In this document: in pieces, positions 20,116 to 28,648 of the stretch
Numbering within the stretch: position 1 is the stretch's first letter
How the letters are laid out: every line of letters starts with the position of its first letter
From: Bosea sp. AS-1
Lineage (GTDB): Bacteria > Pseudomonadota > Alphaproteobacteria > Rhizobiales > Beijerinckiaceae
Assembly (NCBI RefSeq): GCF_002220095.1
Contig: NZ_CP022372.1
Location: 778,501-842,500 of the forward strand
Direction of reading: 5' to 3'
DNA length: 64,000 bases
Notes under the pieces: model-generated
Seen by the model: the letters and a program-made list of their open reading frames with translations, nothing else
Told to the model about the DNA's origin: nothing
Databases searched by the model: none
Translations under genes and position numbers: made by a program

Positions 20116-21327
20116 GTGACGAGCTTCGCCGTCCTGCTGCTTGCCTACACGCTGAGCCAGTTCTTCCGCGCCTTCCTGGCGGTCGTTTCCGGGGATCTTA
20201 CGCGGGACCTCGGGCTCGACCAGGGGCAGCTTGGCAGCTTGCAGGCCGCCTGGCTGATCGCCTTCGCGCTCTCGCAATTTCCGGTCGGCTATGCGCTCGA
20301 CCGGATCGGCCCGCGGCGGACGCTGGCCGGCTTCCTCCTGGTCGCCGTTGCGGGAACCGTCATCTTCGGCCTGTCGCAAAGCTATGCAATGGCCCTGACG
20401 GCGCTGGCCTTGATCGGCATCGGATGCGCGCCGATCCTGATGGCCGGTTTCTATCTCGCCGCCCGGCTCTATTCGCCCCGGCATTTCGCGACGATGTCGT
20501 CGCTCCTGATCGGTTTCGGCTCGATCGGCGACCCGCTGAGCGGCGCCCCGCTCGCCTATTTCCTGGCGGCCTATGGCTGGCGTGCCACCGTCTTCGGCCT
20601 TGCCGGAATCGTGGCGCTGACGGCGGTGCTCGTGACACTCCTGCTGAAGGACCCGCCGCCGCTGCTCGGCTCTTCCACGCAACGGCACGCCTCGCTCCTG
20701 AGCGGGATCTGGCAGATGATGACGAAGCGGTCGCTCTGGCTGATCTTTCCTTTCACCTTCGTGAGCTACGGCGTCACGATCTCGATGCGCGGCCTGTGGA
20801 TCGCGCCCTATCTTCAGACGGTGCACGGCTTCGATCTCGCCGCGACGAGCTATGCGGCGATGGCCATGGGCGGCGCCATCGGGCTGGGGGCGCTGCTGGT
20901 GTTGCCGCTGTATCGGCGGATCGGCGCCAAACCCACCGTCGTTGCCTGCGCCGTGGCGGTGGCCGCGGCCTTCTTCGCTCTGGCGCTCTGGGGAACGGGC
21001 TCATCCCGCCTCGCGGTCGGCCTGTTCCTCGTCATCGGTCTGTTCGGCGTCACTTATGCCGTCGTGATGGCGCATGCGCGCGCCTTCATGTCGCCTCAGG
21101 AGATCGGCCGCGGCGTGACCTTCATGAATTTCGTCTTCATGGGTGGGGCCGGCGTGATGCAATGGCTGTCGGGGCGCCTCGTGAACACTCTCGGCCGTCA
21201 CGGCTACGATGCGCCGGTGACCTTCGGCTGGCTTTTCGTGTTCATGGGCGTCGTGCTCGCCGCGGCCCTCGCCGTCTACATGATCTCGCCGGCAGAGCCG
21301 AAGGCGGCCCCGCCTGCAGCCAGATAG
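20116..21327 (+). CDS. MFS transporter
   Basis: This 403-residue protein has about 12 membrane segments. The MFS signature between helices 2 and 3 reads Gly-Tyr-Ala-Leu-Asp-Arg-Ile-Gly-Pro-Arg-Arg. It resembles the CynX/NimT and YfcJ-like uptake or efflux carriers, but substrate cannot be assigned. I use GTG 20116 because the protein starts directly with the first membrane helix, with no ATG ahead in frame that fits. It is 91 bases after the thiolase gene with a hairpin between, so it may be separately expressed. Confidence 0.9.
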   Translation: MTSFAVLLLAYTLSQFFRAFLAVVSGDLTRDLGLDQGQLGSLQAAWLIAFALSQFPVGYALDRIGPRRTLAGFLLVAVAGTVIFGLSQSYAMALTALALIGIGCAPILMAGFYLAARLYSPRHFATMSSLLIGFGSIGDPLSGAPLAYFLAAYGWRATVFGLAGIVALTAVLVTLLLKDPPPLLGSSTQRHASLLSGIWQMMTKRSLWLIFPFTFVSYGVTISMRGLWIAPYLQTVHGFDLAATSYAAMAMGGAIGLGALLVLPLYRRIGAKPTVVACAVAVAAAFFALALWGTGSSRLAVGLFLVIGLFGVTYAVVMAHARAFMSPQEIGRGVTFMNFVFMGGAGVMQWLSGRLVNTLGRHGYDAPVTFGWLFVFMGVVLAAALAVYMISPAEPKAAPPAAR

Positions 21328-21381
21328 CCCGGGCTCCGGGCCAGGTGGGCTTGCCGGCGGAGCATATCGCTCCAGCGGGGC

Positions 21382-21654
21382 TCAACCCTCGCCCGGCGCC
21401 TTGGCGGCGATGGCCAGTGCGTGGACGCGTTCCGCCAGCTCCTCGGCCAGCGCCGCATTGACCAGGCGGTGGCGCTCCAGGCGGCTCTTGCCCAGGAAGG
21501 CTTCCGACACGATATTGACCCTGAAGTGAGTCTCCCCGCCTTCGCGCCAGCCCCCATGGCCGTGATGCTGGTGCGATTCATCGATTACCTGCAGGCTCTG
21601 TGGCGCGAAGGCCGCATCGAGCTTGTGCGTGATCCTGTCAGCCATTGTGGTCAT
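21382..21654 (-). CDS. bolA: BolA-family protein
   Basis: A 90-residue protein (87 if the second ATG at 21645 is used). It has the BolA fold with the signature His-Arg-Leu-Val-Asn-Ala-Ala-Leu and C-terminal Val-His-Ala-Leu-Ala-Ile. A His-rich loop (Glu-Ser-His-Gln-His-His-Gly-His-Gly-Gly) replaces the usual short loop; BolA His residues help ligate a shared [2Fe-2S] cluster with monothiol glutaredoxin. It is divergent from the J-domain protein at 21752, the common order in Hyphomicrobiales. Confidence 0.95.
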   Translation of the reverse strand: MTTMADRITHKLDAAFAPQSLQVIDESHQHHGHGGWREGGETHFRVNIVSEAFLGKSRLERHRLVNAALAEELAERVHALAIAAKAPGEG

Positions 21655-21751
21655 GATCGTGCCACCGTTGCCATGATCTCCTGACGGTCCGGCGCGTGCA
21701 TGTTGCGTTGCACTTGCCGGTCCGCCTTCTGCGTCTCATAACCATTCGACG

Positions 21752-22369
21752 ATGAACATCAACTCGCGCCTTTTCGACAGCATCAGGATCGGCCCTTCCG
21801 AGGCGGAAGCGGTCGTCGACAATGATGCGCCGCGCTGCGACCATCCGGGCTGCGCGCGCGGGGGCGAGTTCCGTGCGCCCAAGGGGCGCGGGCGCGAGGG
21901 CCAGTTCTTCCGCTTCTGTATGGAGCATGTGAAGGCCTACAACGCGACCTACAATTACTTCGCCGGCATGGACGATGCCGCGCTCGCCGCCTACCAGAAG
22001 CAGGAGGAGATCGGCCATCGGCCGACCTGGAAGCTCGGCGTGAATTCCAAGGCCGCGCGCATGGCCCAGAAGGGGCGTGTCGCCAATGGCGGGGCAGGGC
22101 CGGACCTCAGCGATGCCTTCAACCTGTTCGGCGCCCGCCGGGCGCAGCAGGCGGCCCGGCAGGAGCCGCGCGTCGGCGTGCTGGCGATGAAGGCGCTCGA
22201 GACGCTCGGGCTCGACGACAGCGCCGATTCCGCTGCGATCAAGGCCCGCTACAAGGAGTTGGTGAAGCGGCTCCATCCGGACGCCAATGGCGGGGACCGC
22301 TCGCGCGAAGGCACGCTTCAGGAAATCCTGAAGGCCTATCAGCAGCTCAAGAGCGTCGGTATGGTCTGA
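21752..22369 (+). CDS. J-domain (DnaJ-like) protein
   Basis: In this 205-residue protein the J domain is at the C-terminus (about residues 145-205), with the His-Pro-Asp motif in Leu-His-Pro-Asp-Ala-Asn-Gly. The N-terminal part has a Cys-Asp-His-Pro-Gly-Cys and a Phe-Cys-Met-Glu-His motif that look like a small metal-binding site. It probably recruits DnaK to a specific client. In many relatives the bolA/dnaJ pair is followed by cobaltochelatase genes (cobS, cobT); here a DUF1989 gene follows instead. Confidence 0.95.
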   Translation: MNINSRLFDSIRIGPSEAEAVVDNDAPRCDHPGCARGGEFRAPKGRGREGQFFRFCMEHVKAYNATYNYFAGMDDAALAAYQKQEEIGHRPTWKLGVNSKAARMAQKGRVANGGAGPDLSDAFNLFGARRAQQAARQEPRVGVLAMKALETLGLDDSADSAAIKARYKELVKRLHPDANGGDRSREGTLQEILKAYQQLKSVGMV

Positions 22370-22421
22370 CCGGCCGGGCGGACTTCGCCCGCTGGGCGGA
22401 GCGAGAGCTGGAGGCGAGATC

Positions 22422-23276
22422 ATGACGGATTTGGTGCAGGCGCCGCCGGACGCGGCCCAGCGACGCGCGAAACCCGCGGTCGTCGTCTATCCGAACGGCA
22501 CGCTGCCCCCTCCGGACATGGCGATGCTGGCAGCCGCGCGCACCAGCCTCCACAAGGTCGACGAGATCATCGTGCCGCCGCGCGAAGGCGGCAGCTTCCG
22601 CGTACCCAAGGGACATTTCTTCCGGATCGTCAGCATCGAGGGGCCGCAGGTCGGCGATCTCAATCTCTGGAACGCGGACGATCTGTTGGAGCGCTTCTTC
22701 AGCGGCAAGACGCGGGCGCTGCATGCGACGCATCTCTCGACGGGCGACCGGTTGTGGAGCGTGCTGCCGTTCTTGCGGCCGATGGCGACGATCACCCATG
22801 ACACGCTCGGCTGGTACGGCTGGGACCAGGATGGCGCCGGCATCCACGATGTCATCGGCACGCGCTGCGACCCCTATACCCATCGCCTGCTCGGCGGGGA
22901 CGACTACCACCATTGCTGCCATTCCAACCTGTCGCGGGCGCTGGGCGCGGCAACGGGCAAGCTGGCGCGTGAGGTCGAGAGCCTCGTCCATGACGTGCTC
23001 AACGTCTTCATGTGCACGGGCTTCACCCGCGACACGCACCAGTACTTCATGAAGGCGAGCCCGGTACGACCCGGCGATTTCATCGAGTTCTTCGCCGAGA
23101 TCGACCTGCTCGGAGCGCTCTCCGCCTGCCCGGGCGGCGATTGCGGGGCGACGCATTCGAGCGACGCGGCGGCCTGCCACCCGCTCAAGGTCGAGGTCTT
23201 TGCAACGGAACCGGAACTGCTGAAGGGCTGGAAGCCGCCCGAGCGAAGCCCCTATGGCAGAGGCCACGGGGAGTAG
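22422..23276 (+). CDS. DUF1989 (urea carboxylase-associated family) protein
   Basis: The 284-residue protein belongs to the family that in other bacteria sits next to urea carboxylase or urea amidolyase genes. The conserved core is here: Gly-Gly-Ser-Phe-Arg-Val-Pro-Lys-Gly, Asp-Leu-Asn-Leu-Trp-Asn-Ala, Thr-Gly-Asp-Arg-Leu-Trp-Ser, His-His-Cys-Cys-His-Ser-Asn-Leu, and near the end Cys-Pro-Gly-Gly-Asp-Cys. The Cys/His clusters suggest a metal site. Some members act on carboxyguanidine; whether this one does cannot be told. No urea carboxylase gene is in the window. It converges on the mutase gene with a 9-base gap. Confidence 0.85.
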   Translation: MTDLVQAPPDAAQRRAKPAVVVYPNGTLPPPDMAMLAAARTSLHKVDEIIVPPREGGSFRVPKGHFFRIVSIEGPQVGDLNLWNADDLLERFFSGKTRALHATHLSTGDRLWSVLPFLRPMATITHDTLGWYGWDQDGAGIHDVIGTRCDPYTHRLLGGDDYHHCCHSNLSRALGAATGKLAREVESLVHDVLNVFMCTGFTRDTHQYFMKASPVRPGDFIEFFAEIDLLGALSACPGGDCGATHSSDAAACHPLKVEVFATEPELLKGWKPPERSPYGRGHGE

Positions 23277-23284
23277 GCTGGCGC

Positions 23285-25276
23285 CTACCCCTTCAGCTTT
23301 TCCGTCAGCCCCGCGACATCGGCGATGATGCCGTCCAGCGCGAAATCCTTGGGCGTATAGACCCGCGCCACGCCCATGTTGCGCAGCGCGTTCTCGTCGT
23401 CGGGCGGGATGATGCCGCCGACCACGACGGGCACTTCCATACCGGCGACGCGCAGGCGCGCCGTGACGTCGCGCACCAGCGGCAGATGCGAGCCGGAAAG
23501 GATCGAGAGGCCGATGATGTCGGCCTCGGTCTCCCTGGCCTGCGTGACGATCTCCTCCGGTGTCTGGCGGATGCCGCCATAGCTGACATTCATCCCCGCG
23601 TCGCGGGCGCGCACCGCGATCTGCTCGGCGCCGTTGGAATGGCCATCGAGGCCGGGCTTGCCGACGAGGAAGCGCGGCGGGCGGCCGAGCCGCTCGGTCG
23701 CCTTCTCGACAGCCGCCCTGGCCGTGGCGAGGCCGGTCGCATCGCCGAGCTTCGTGGTGTCGACGCCGGTCGGGGCACGATATTCGCCGAAGATCTCGCG
23801 CAGGGTCTGCGCCCATTCGCCGGTGGTGACGCCGGCCTTGGCGCAGGCGATCGAGGCCGGCATGACGTTGCGGCCCTCACGGGCGCTCGCCGCCAGCTCG
23901 GTCAGCGCTGCGTCGGCCGCCTTGGCATCCCGGGCCGAGCGCCAGGCCTTGAGCCGGCCGATGGCCTCGATCTCGACCGAATCCGGCACGGTGACGACGG
24001 CGCCGTCGCCGGCCGAGAGCGGGGAGGGCTCGCTGTTGGTGAATTTGTTGACGCCGACCACGATCTGTTCGCCGCGCTCGATCGCCTCGATGCGGCGCGC
24101 GCCGCTCTCGACCAGCGCCTGCTTCATGTAGCCGCTTTCGACGGCCGCGAGCGCGCCGCCCATATCGTCGATCTTCGCCAGCTCCTCCAGCGCCGCCGCC
24201 TTGAGCGCGTCGACCTTGGCCTCGATCGCGGTCGAGCCGTCGAAGATGTCGCCGAATTCGAGCAGGTCGGTCTCATAGGCCAGCACCTGCTGCATGCGCA
24301 GCGACCATTGCTGGTCGAATGGGCGTGGCAGGCCGAGCGCCTCGTTCCAGGCCGGGAGCTGCACGGCCCGGGCGCGGGCCTTCTTGGACAACGTCACGGC
24401 CAGCATCTCGATCAGGATGCGGTAGACGTTGTTTTCGGCCTGCTGCTCGGTCAGGCCGAGCGAGTTGACCTGCACGCCATAGCGGAAGCGGCGGTGCTGC
24501 TCCTCGGCGATACCGTAGCGACCGAGCGTGATCTCGTCCCAGAGCTCGGCGAAAGCCCGCATCTTGCAGAGCTCGGTGACGAAGCGCATGCCGGCATTCA
24601 CGAAGAAGGAGATGCGGCCGACGGTGGCGGGGAAATCGGCCGGGTTCACCTCCGGCCGGGCGCGAATGGAATCCAGCAACGCGATGGCGGTCGCCAATGC
24701 GAAGGAAAGCTCCTGCACCGGCGAGGCGCCTGCCTCCTGCAGATGATAGGAGCAGACGTTCGTCGGGTTCCATTTCGGCAGCTCGCTCGCCGTAAAGACG
24801 ACGATGTCGGTGGTGAGCTGCATCGACGGTCGCGGCGGGAAGACATAGGTGCCGCGCGAGAGGTATTCCTTGACGAGGTCGTTCTGGGTCGTGCCCTGCA
24901 GGAGCCTGCGGTCGGCGCCCTGCTCATCCGCGACGGCGATGTAGAGCGAGAGCAGCCAGGCTGCCGTCGCATTGATCGTCATCGAGGTGTTCATCTGCGC
25001 CAGCGGAATCTGGTCGAACAGGGTGCGCATGTCGCCGAGATGGCTGATCGGTACGCCGACCTTGCCGACCTCGCCCCGTGCGAGCACATGGTCCGGATCG
25101 TAACCGGTCTGGGTCGGCAGATCGAAGGCGACGGAGAGGCCGGTCTGCCCCTTGGCGAGATTGGTGCGATAGAGCTTGTTGGATTCAGCCGCGTCGGAAT
25201 GGCCCGCATAGGTGCGGAAGATCCAGGGCCTGTCGCGCTGCGCCGTCTGCTCGCCGCCTCGTTCGGTCGCGGTCAT
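23285..25276 (-). CDS. ecm: Ethylmalonyl-CoA mutase (MeaA type)
   Basis: A 663-residue B12-dependent mutase that converts (2R)-ethylmalonyl-CoA to methylsuccinyl-CoA in the ethylmalonyl-CoA pathway of acetate and C1 assimilation. Large and small domains are in one chain. The B12-binding motif Asp544-x-His546-x-x-Gly is in the C-terminal domain, and the acyl-CoA barrel contains Ala-Phe-Asp-Leu-Pro-Thr-Gln-Thr-Gly-Tyr. I use ATG 25276, preceded by GGGGA at good distance, rather than an upstream ATG 39 bases earlier. The choice of ethylmalonyl over methylmalonyl mutase rests on the MeaA-like N-terminus and shorter length (methylmalonyl mutases are about 700-720). Confidence 0.9.
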   Translation of the reverse strand: MTATERGGEQTAQRDRPWIFRTYAGHSDAAESNKLYRTNLAKGQTGLSVAFDLPTQTGYDPDHVLARGEVGKVGVPISHLGDMRTLFDQIPLAQMNTSMTINATAAWLLSLYIAVADEQGADRRLLQGTTQNDLVKEYLSRGTYVFPPRPSMQLTTDIVVFTASELPKWNPTNVCSYHLQEAGASPVQELSFALATAIALLDSIRARPEVNPADFPATVGRISFFVNAGMRFVTELCKMRAFAELWDEITLGRYGIAEEQHRRFRYGVQVNSLGLTEQQAENNVYRILIEMLAVTLSKKARARAVQLPAWNEALGLPRPFDQQWSLRMQQVLAYETDLLEFGDIFDGSTAIEAKVDALKAAALEELAKIDDMGGALAAVESGYMKQALVESGARRIEAIERGEQIVVGVNKFTNSEPSPLSAGDGAVVTVPDSVEIEAIGRLKAWRSARDAKAADAALTELAASAREGRNVMPASIACAKAGVTTGEWAQTLREIFGEYRAPTGVDTTKLGDATGLATARAAVEKATERLGRPPRFLVGKPGLDGHSNGAEQIAVRARDAGMNVSYGGIRQTPEEIVTQARETEADIIGLSILSGSHLPLVRDVTARLRVAGMEVPVVVGGIIPPDDENALRNMGVARVYTPKDFALDGIIADVAGLTEKLKG

Positions 25277-25456
25277 GGCGTTCCCCGTTTTGCAGAGCAA
25301 TCTGGAATGTTGCACTGCGGCGAAGATAAGGCCAGAGCCGCGACGATGTCCCCTTCGACGTTAGGCGGACAGATGGAAGCCGGATCGGTGCGAGATGCAG
25401 CCTCGGGGCGTGCCTCGGGAGGAGGCCGTGCTGCGTTCGCCGGATCCGGGGCGAGC

Positions 25457-26380
25457 TTATTCCGAGATGATCGTGCCGCGCATCGGGGAGGCGGGCGGCA
25501 GCAGCGCTGCCAGGCGACGATCGACCTTTGGCGGGGCGATGAAGGCGCGCTGGGTCTTCTTCGGCAGATCGAGGTCGAGCGGCCGATCCGGCGGGAGCGG
25601 CGCGTTCCTGACCATCTGGACCGCCGGCGATTCGAATGCCGGGCTCTCCGGTGCCGCGGTCTGGGGCGCGAAGGCGAGAGGCGCGGATGCGAAGGAGGTC
25701 GAGGTGGAGGCCACGGAGGAGGCCGTCGAGATCGGGGCAGGCGTGGAGAGAGAGGCGAGCTGGTACTGCGGCGCCTCGTAGGTGCGGCGGCGTTCGGGGC
25801 GCTCGCCCTTCAGGTAGAAGGCGTTGCCGCCGGCCACTGTCACGTAATGCATGTTGGTGTAGGAGAAGCGCAGCCCGGCCGTGTGGAAATGCTTGGCTTG
25901 TCCGACGGACTCGTTGCGACGGCCGTTGAGGATGTCGTCAGCGATGGCCTCGATCTTCGGCAGGACCTTTTCGGTCATCGGGCGCGTGAGGACGCCGGAA
26001 GCGAACTGGCGCGGTGCGCCGACGACGCCGCAGATCGTTTCGGGATATTTTGCCGATTCGACCCGGTTCATCACCACCGTGCCGACGCCGAGCAGGCCGG
26101 ATTCGCTCGAGCGGTTCGATTCGAAATACATCGCGCGGACGAGGCAGTCCTTCTCGCGAGGATTGGCCTTGGCGAGGGCGACGGCGCGCTTGCGTGCCTG
26201 GACGGGGTCCTTGGCCGCCGGGGCAGGGGCCGCGCTGGTCGCAGCCGTCTCGACGGGAGACATGCTGCAAGCGCCGAGAGCCGGGGCCGCCAGTGAAATC
26301 AGAAGCGGGATTGCCTTGCTGCCATGCCGGCGAAGACCACCGGAACGAGGACCATGCAGAGCGATCGCGGCCCGCTTCAT
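25457..26380 (-). CDS. SleB-type cell wall hydrolase lipoprotein
   Basis: Start ATG 26380 follows a perfect AGGAGG ribosome site. The N-terminus is a lipoprotein signal with lipobox Leu-Gly-Ala-Cys38. The hydrolase_2 (SleB) domain runs from about residue 65 to 190, with Leu-Val-Arg-Ala-Met-Tyr-Phe-Glu-Ser-Asn containing the catalytic Glu, then Val-Gly-Thr-Val-Val-Met-Asn-Arg-Val and Thr-Ile-Cys-Gly-Val-Val. The last 110 residues are a Ser/Ala/Pro-rich tail. The enzyme should cut peptidoglycan glycan strands from the outer membrane side. A TTAA-N7-TTAA site 78 bases before the start suggests cell-cycle control. Confidence 0.92.
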   Translation of the reverse strand: MKRAAIALHGPRSGGLRRHGSKAIPLLISLAAPALGACSMSPVETAATSAAPAPAAKDPVQARKRAVALAKANPREKDCLVRAMYFESNRSSESGLLGVGTVVMNRVESAKYPETICGVVGAPRQFASGVLTRPMTEKVLPKIEAIADDILNGRRNESVGQAKHFHTAGLRFSYTNMHYVTVAGGNAFYLKGERPERRRTYEAPQYQLASLSTPAPISTASSVASTSTSFASAPLAFAPQTAAPESPAFESPAVQMVRNAPLPPDRPLDLDLPKKTQRAFIAPPKVDRRLAALLPPASPMRGTIISE

Positions 26381-26457
26381 GCGGCAACCTCCTGAGTTCG
26401 GGATCATGGGCAGCCAGGGGGGCGCACCGGGATCTCCGGCAAAGAACCGCGAATTCC

Positions 26458-26472
26458 TTAACAGAAAGTTAA
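26458..26472. promoter_or_regulatory. CtrA-type site TTAA-N7-TTAA upstream of the SleB-like gene
   Basis: TTAA (26458-26461), CAGAAAG, TTAA (26469-26472), 78-92 bases upstream of the hydrolase start. It is an exact match to the consensus for the alphaproteobacterial cell-cycle regulator CtrA. It stands in an AT-rich spot of a GC-rich region. Confidence 0.6.
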
Positions 26473-26782
26473 TCGGGGAAGGAAGGGGGCAGTCGTGAAA
26501 GACGCCCCGCAGGGGCTGTTCGCTGCCGGTGGAGGGGCGACTAATACGCTGGGCCGAAAGAGAGAATTCAGACGGGTCCGCGCGAAAATTTTCGTCCGGC
26601 GACCTCATCGAACGATGTCGCCGGCCGGCTGCCGAAACCTTTCGTGGGCACTCTGCCGTTACGACACCGGAGGCCGATTTGGTTCTGCGCCGCGTGTCGG
26701 CGCATCACTGCTTCGCCCGCCTTGTCAGGCTCCATGAGGCCCCGGACCGCGTGAGTCGTGGCTCGCTGAAGCAGGGTGTCGG
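26473..26782. other. Stretch without a clear gene, SleB promoter side to DUF1178 end
   Basis: The 26381-26782 gap holds the hydrolase promoter region and the CtrA-type site. Beyond it I see no gene. Plus-strand frames at 26495-26737 and 26529-26786 are open for about 80 codons but start with weak signals, have no recognisable motif and are rich in Arg/Pro/Ala as random GC-rich frames are. Confidence 0.5.
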
Positions 26783-27265
26783 CTAGTTCCGGGAGCCCGG
26801 CAGGCGCGGCAACGGCAGAAACTCGACGCCTTCTTCATGCAGCATCTGGGCGTCGTCCGGCGTCGCTTCGCCGTAGATGGCGCGCTCTTCCGTCTCGCCG
26901 TGGTGGATCTTCAGCGCCTCCTCGGCGAAGCGCTTTCCGACATGCTCGGCGTTCTCCTGGACATGCCGGTGCAGCGCCGCGACCATCTCGCGCAACGCCT
27001 TCTCCTTCTCGCTCATCAGCGCGACCGGTGCCGGCGCTGCTGGAGCAGAAGACGACACAGAAGGTTCCGCGACAGGCTCGGGCGCTTTCGGACCGAGATC
27101 GGTGCGTGCGACGTTCGGCGCCATGATGGCGCGCTCGACCTTGGCGCTGTTGCAGACGGGGCAGGTGACGAGTCCGCGCTTCGCCTGGTCCTCGAAGCTG
27201 GCGGAGGTCGCGAACCAGCTTTCGAACTCGTGGGTGCTGTCGCAGATGAGGGCGTAACGGATCAT
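26783..27265 (-). CDS. DUF1178 family protein with N-terminal zinc-ribbon-like motif
   Basis: A 160-residue protein found across alpha- and betaproteobacteria. The N-terminus Met-Ile-Arg-Tyr-x-Leu-x-Cys, then His-Glu-Phe-Glu-x-Trp-Phe and Thr-Cys-Pro-Val-Cys at residues about 35-40, suggests a small zinc ribbon. A Pro/Ala linker and a helical C-terminus with His-Val-Gly-x-x-Phe-Ala-Glu-Glu-Ala follow. Function is unknown. I start at ATG 27265, where the conserved N-terminus begins. It is followed on the same strand side by glutaredoxin, an order common in Hyphomicrobiales. Confidence 0.92.
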   Translation of the reverse strand: MIRYALICDSTHEFESWFATSASFEDQAKRGLVTCPVCNSAKVERAIMAPNVARTDLGPKAPEPVAEPSVSSSAPAAPAPVALMSEKEKALREMVAALHRHVQENAEHVGKRFAEEALKIHHGETEERAIYGEATPDDAQMLHEEGVEFLPLPRLPGSRN

Positions 27266-27352
27266 GGCGCTTCTGTCAGGCGGCACCTTGCCGCTTGCCG
27301 GCAAATGGGTGTTCCGGAGCGTGCCGGCAAGGCGGCGGATGGTGGCGGGGTG

Positions 27353-27610
27353 TCAGGCCGCCAGTAGCGTGTCGAGCTCGCCACGCGCCTCGAGCGCGTG
27401 GAGATCGTCCGAGCCGCCGACATGCTTCTCGCCGATGAAGATCTGCGGCACGGAGGTGCGCCCGCCGGCGCGTGCCGTCATCGCCTGCCGCAGGCCTGGC
27501 CCGGTCTCGACGTCGATCTCCTCGAACGCCACGCCCTTCTTGGCCAGCAGGGCCTTGGCGGATTTGCAATAAGGGCACCAGGAGGTGGTGTAGATCGTGA
27601 CCGGCGGCAT
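27353..27610 (-). CDS. grxC: Glutaredoxin 3
   Basis: The 85-residue dithiol glutaredoxin has the active site Cys12-Pro-Tyr-Cys15, the cis-Pro segment Thr-Ser-Val-Pro-Gln-Ile-Phe-Ile and the GSH-binding Gly-Gly-Ser-Asp-Asp. It reduces protein disulfides with glutathione in the cytoplasm. It is in line with ComF upstream (49 bases) and DUF1178 downstream on the same strand, the usual comF-grxC-DUF1178 order in this group. ATG 27610 is used; the preceding TTG adds one residue. Confidence 0.97.
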   Translation of the reverse strand: MPPVTIYTTSWCPYCKSAKALLAKKGVAFEEIDVETGPGLRQAMTARAGGRTSVPQIFIGEKHVGGSDDLHALEARGELDTLLAA

Positions 27611-27658
27611 CAAGGCGGGCCTTCGTTGAGGTTGCGTCCACCTCCATGTAGTGCGTCG

Positions 27659-28528
27659 TTATCCATCCGTCACGACCCGCGCGAAGGTGAGCAGGTCGAC
27701 CTGCCGCGCGCCACCCCTGAGCAGGGCACGCGCCGCGGCATTGGCCGTCGCTCCGGTGGTGAGAACGTCATCGACGAGCAGGATGCGCCGGCCTTCCAGC
27801 TGCGGTCGGGCGTTTTCCGGTACCTGGAAGGCGCCCTGCAGATTATTAGCACGCTGAGCCCGGCTGAGCCCGACCTGCCGGCGCGTGTGTCTGACGCGGA
27901 CGAGCCCCGCCGGCGCATAGGGCCGCGCGGTCAAACGGGCGACGGTTCCGGCTAGCAGCGCCGCCTGGTTGAATCGGCGGCTCCACAGTCTCGCCCGGTG
28001 TAGCGGCACCGGCACGACGAGATCGGCTTCCGCGATCAGCTCGTGGCCGGCCTGGACCATCATCCGCCCGAGCGTGATGGCGAGCTCGGCACGGTCGCCA
28101 TATTTCAGCCGGTGGACCAATTCGCGCGCCACGCCATCGAAGCGGCAGACGGCGCGGGCACGCGCAAAGACCGGCGGATTGGCGATCGCCGCCGGCGACA
28201 ACAATCCGGGGCCGAGATCGACGGCGAAGGGCGTGCCGAGGCGCTCGCAATAAGGCCGCTCGATGAAACCGATCTCGCCCCAGCAATGGGCGCAAAGCGC
28301 TTGCGCCTCGCCGGTGGCGGCCCGGCAGGCGACACAAACTGGTGGATAGACCAGCGCGACAAGGTTCCTCAGCCCTGCGCGCAGCGCAAGCCGGACCGGC
28401 CTCAACGCAACGCCGGAAAAAATCCTTCTCGGCGAAGCGGGATCGGGGATGGGGTTTTTCTCCGCCGTTGCGGCGGCCGGGGACGATCGCTCCTCGCCCT
28501 CGAAGCTGACCGGCAACTGCCCTGTCAT
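27659..28528 (-). CDS. comF: ComF-family phosphoribosyltransferase-like protein
   Basis: The 289-residue protein has an N-terminal zinc-finger-like part (Cys-Val-Ala-Cys ... Leu-Cys-Ala-His-Cys) and a C-terminal type I phosphoribosyltransferase fold with the PRPP motif Leu-Leu-Val-Asp-Asp-Val-Leu-Thr-Thr-Gly-Ala-Thr. The Lys-Tyr-Gly-Asp-Arg and Asn-Gln-Ala-Ala-Leu-Leu-Ala segments are typical ComF. The family is linked to DNA uptake, but in most Proteobacteria its role is not settled. The frame stays open upstream; ATG 28528 gives about 40 residues before the conserved part, so the true start may be further in. Confidence 0.92.
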   Translation of the reverse strand: MTGQLPVSFEGEERSSPAAATAEKNPIPDPASPRRIFSGVALRPVRLALRAGLRNLVALVYPPVCVACRAATGEAQALCAHCWGEIGFIERPYCERLGTPFAVDLGPGLLSPAAIANPPVFARARAVCRFDGVARELVHRLKYGDRAELAITLGRMMVQAGHELIAEADLVVPVPLHRARLWSRRFNQAALLAGTVARLTARPYAPAGLVRVRHTRRQVGLSRAQRANNLQGAFQVPENARPQLEGRRILLVDDVLTTGATANAAARALLRGGARQVDLLTFARVVTDG

Positions 28529-28648
28529 CCCGCGTTGCCACCCCCCATCTTGTCGCGACCGCCTTGCGGTCGGCGACGGTCCGGCTGGACCGCCGGCCAT
28601 CCACCATCGAGCCTCAGAGCTCAAAGGACAATCCCAAAGGAGCATACC

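Noticed and set aside
23012..26296. 1094-codon plus-strand frame opposite the mutase and hydrolase genes
   Set aside because: Spans two real minus-strand genes and part of the DUF1989 gene; composition is that of a shadow.
26529..26786. 85-codon plus-strand frame upstream of the SleB-like gene
   Set aside because: GTG start, no motif, and it runs into the end of the DUF1178 gene; probably chance.
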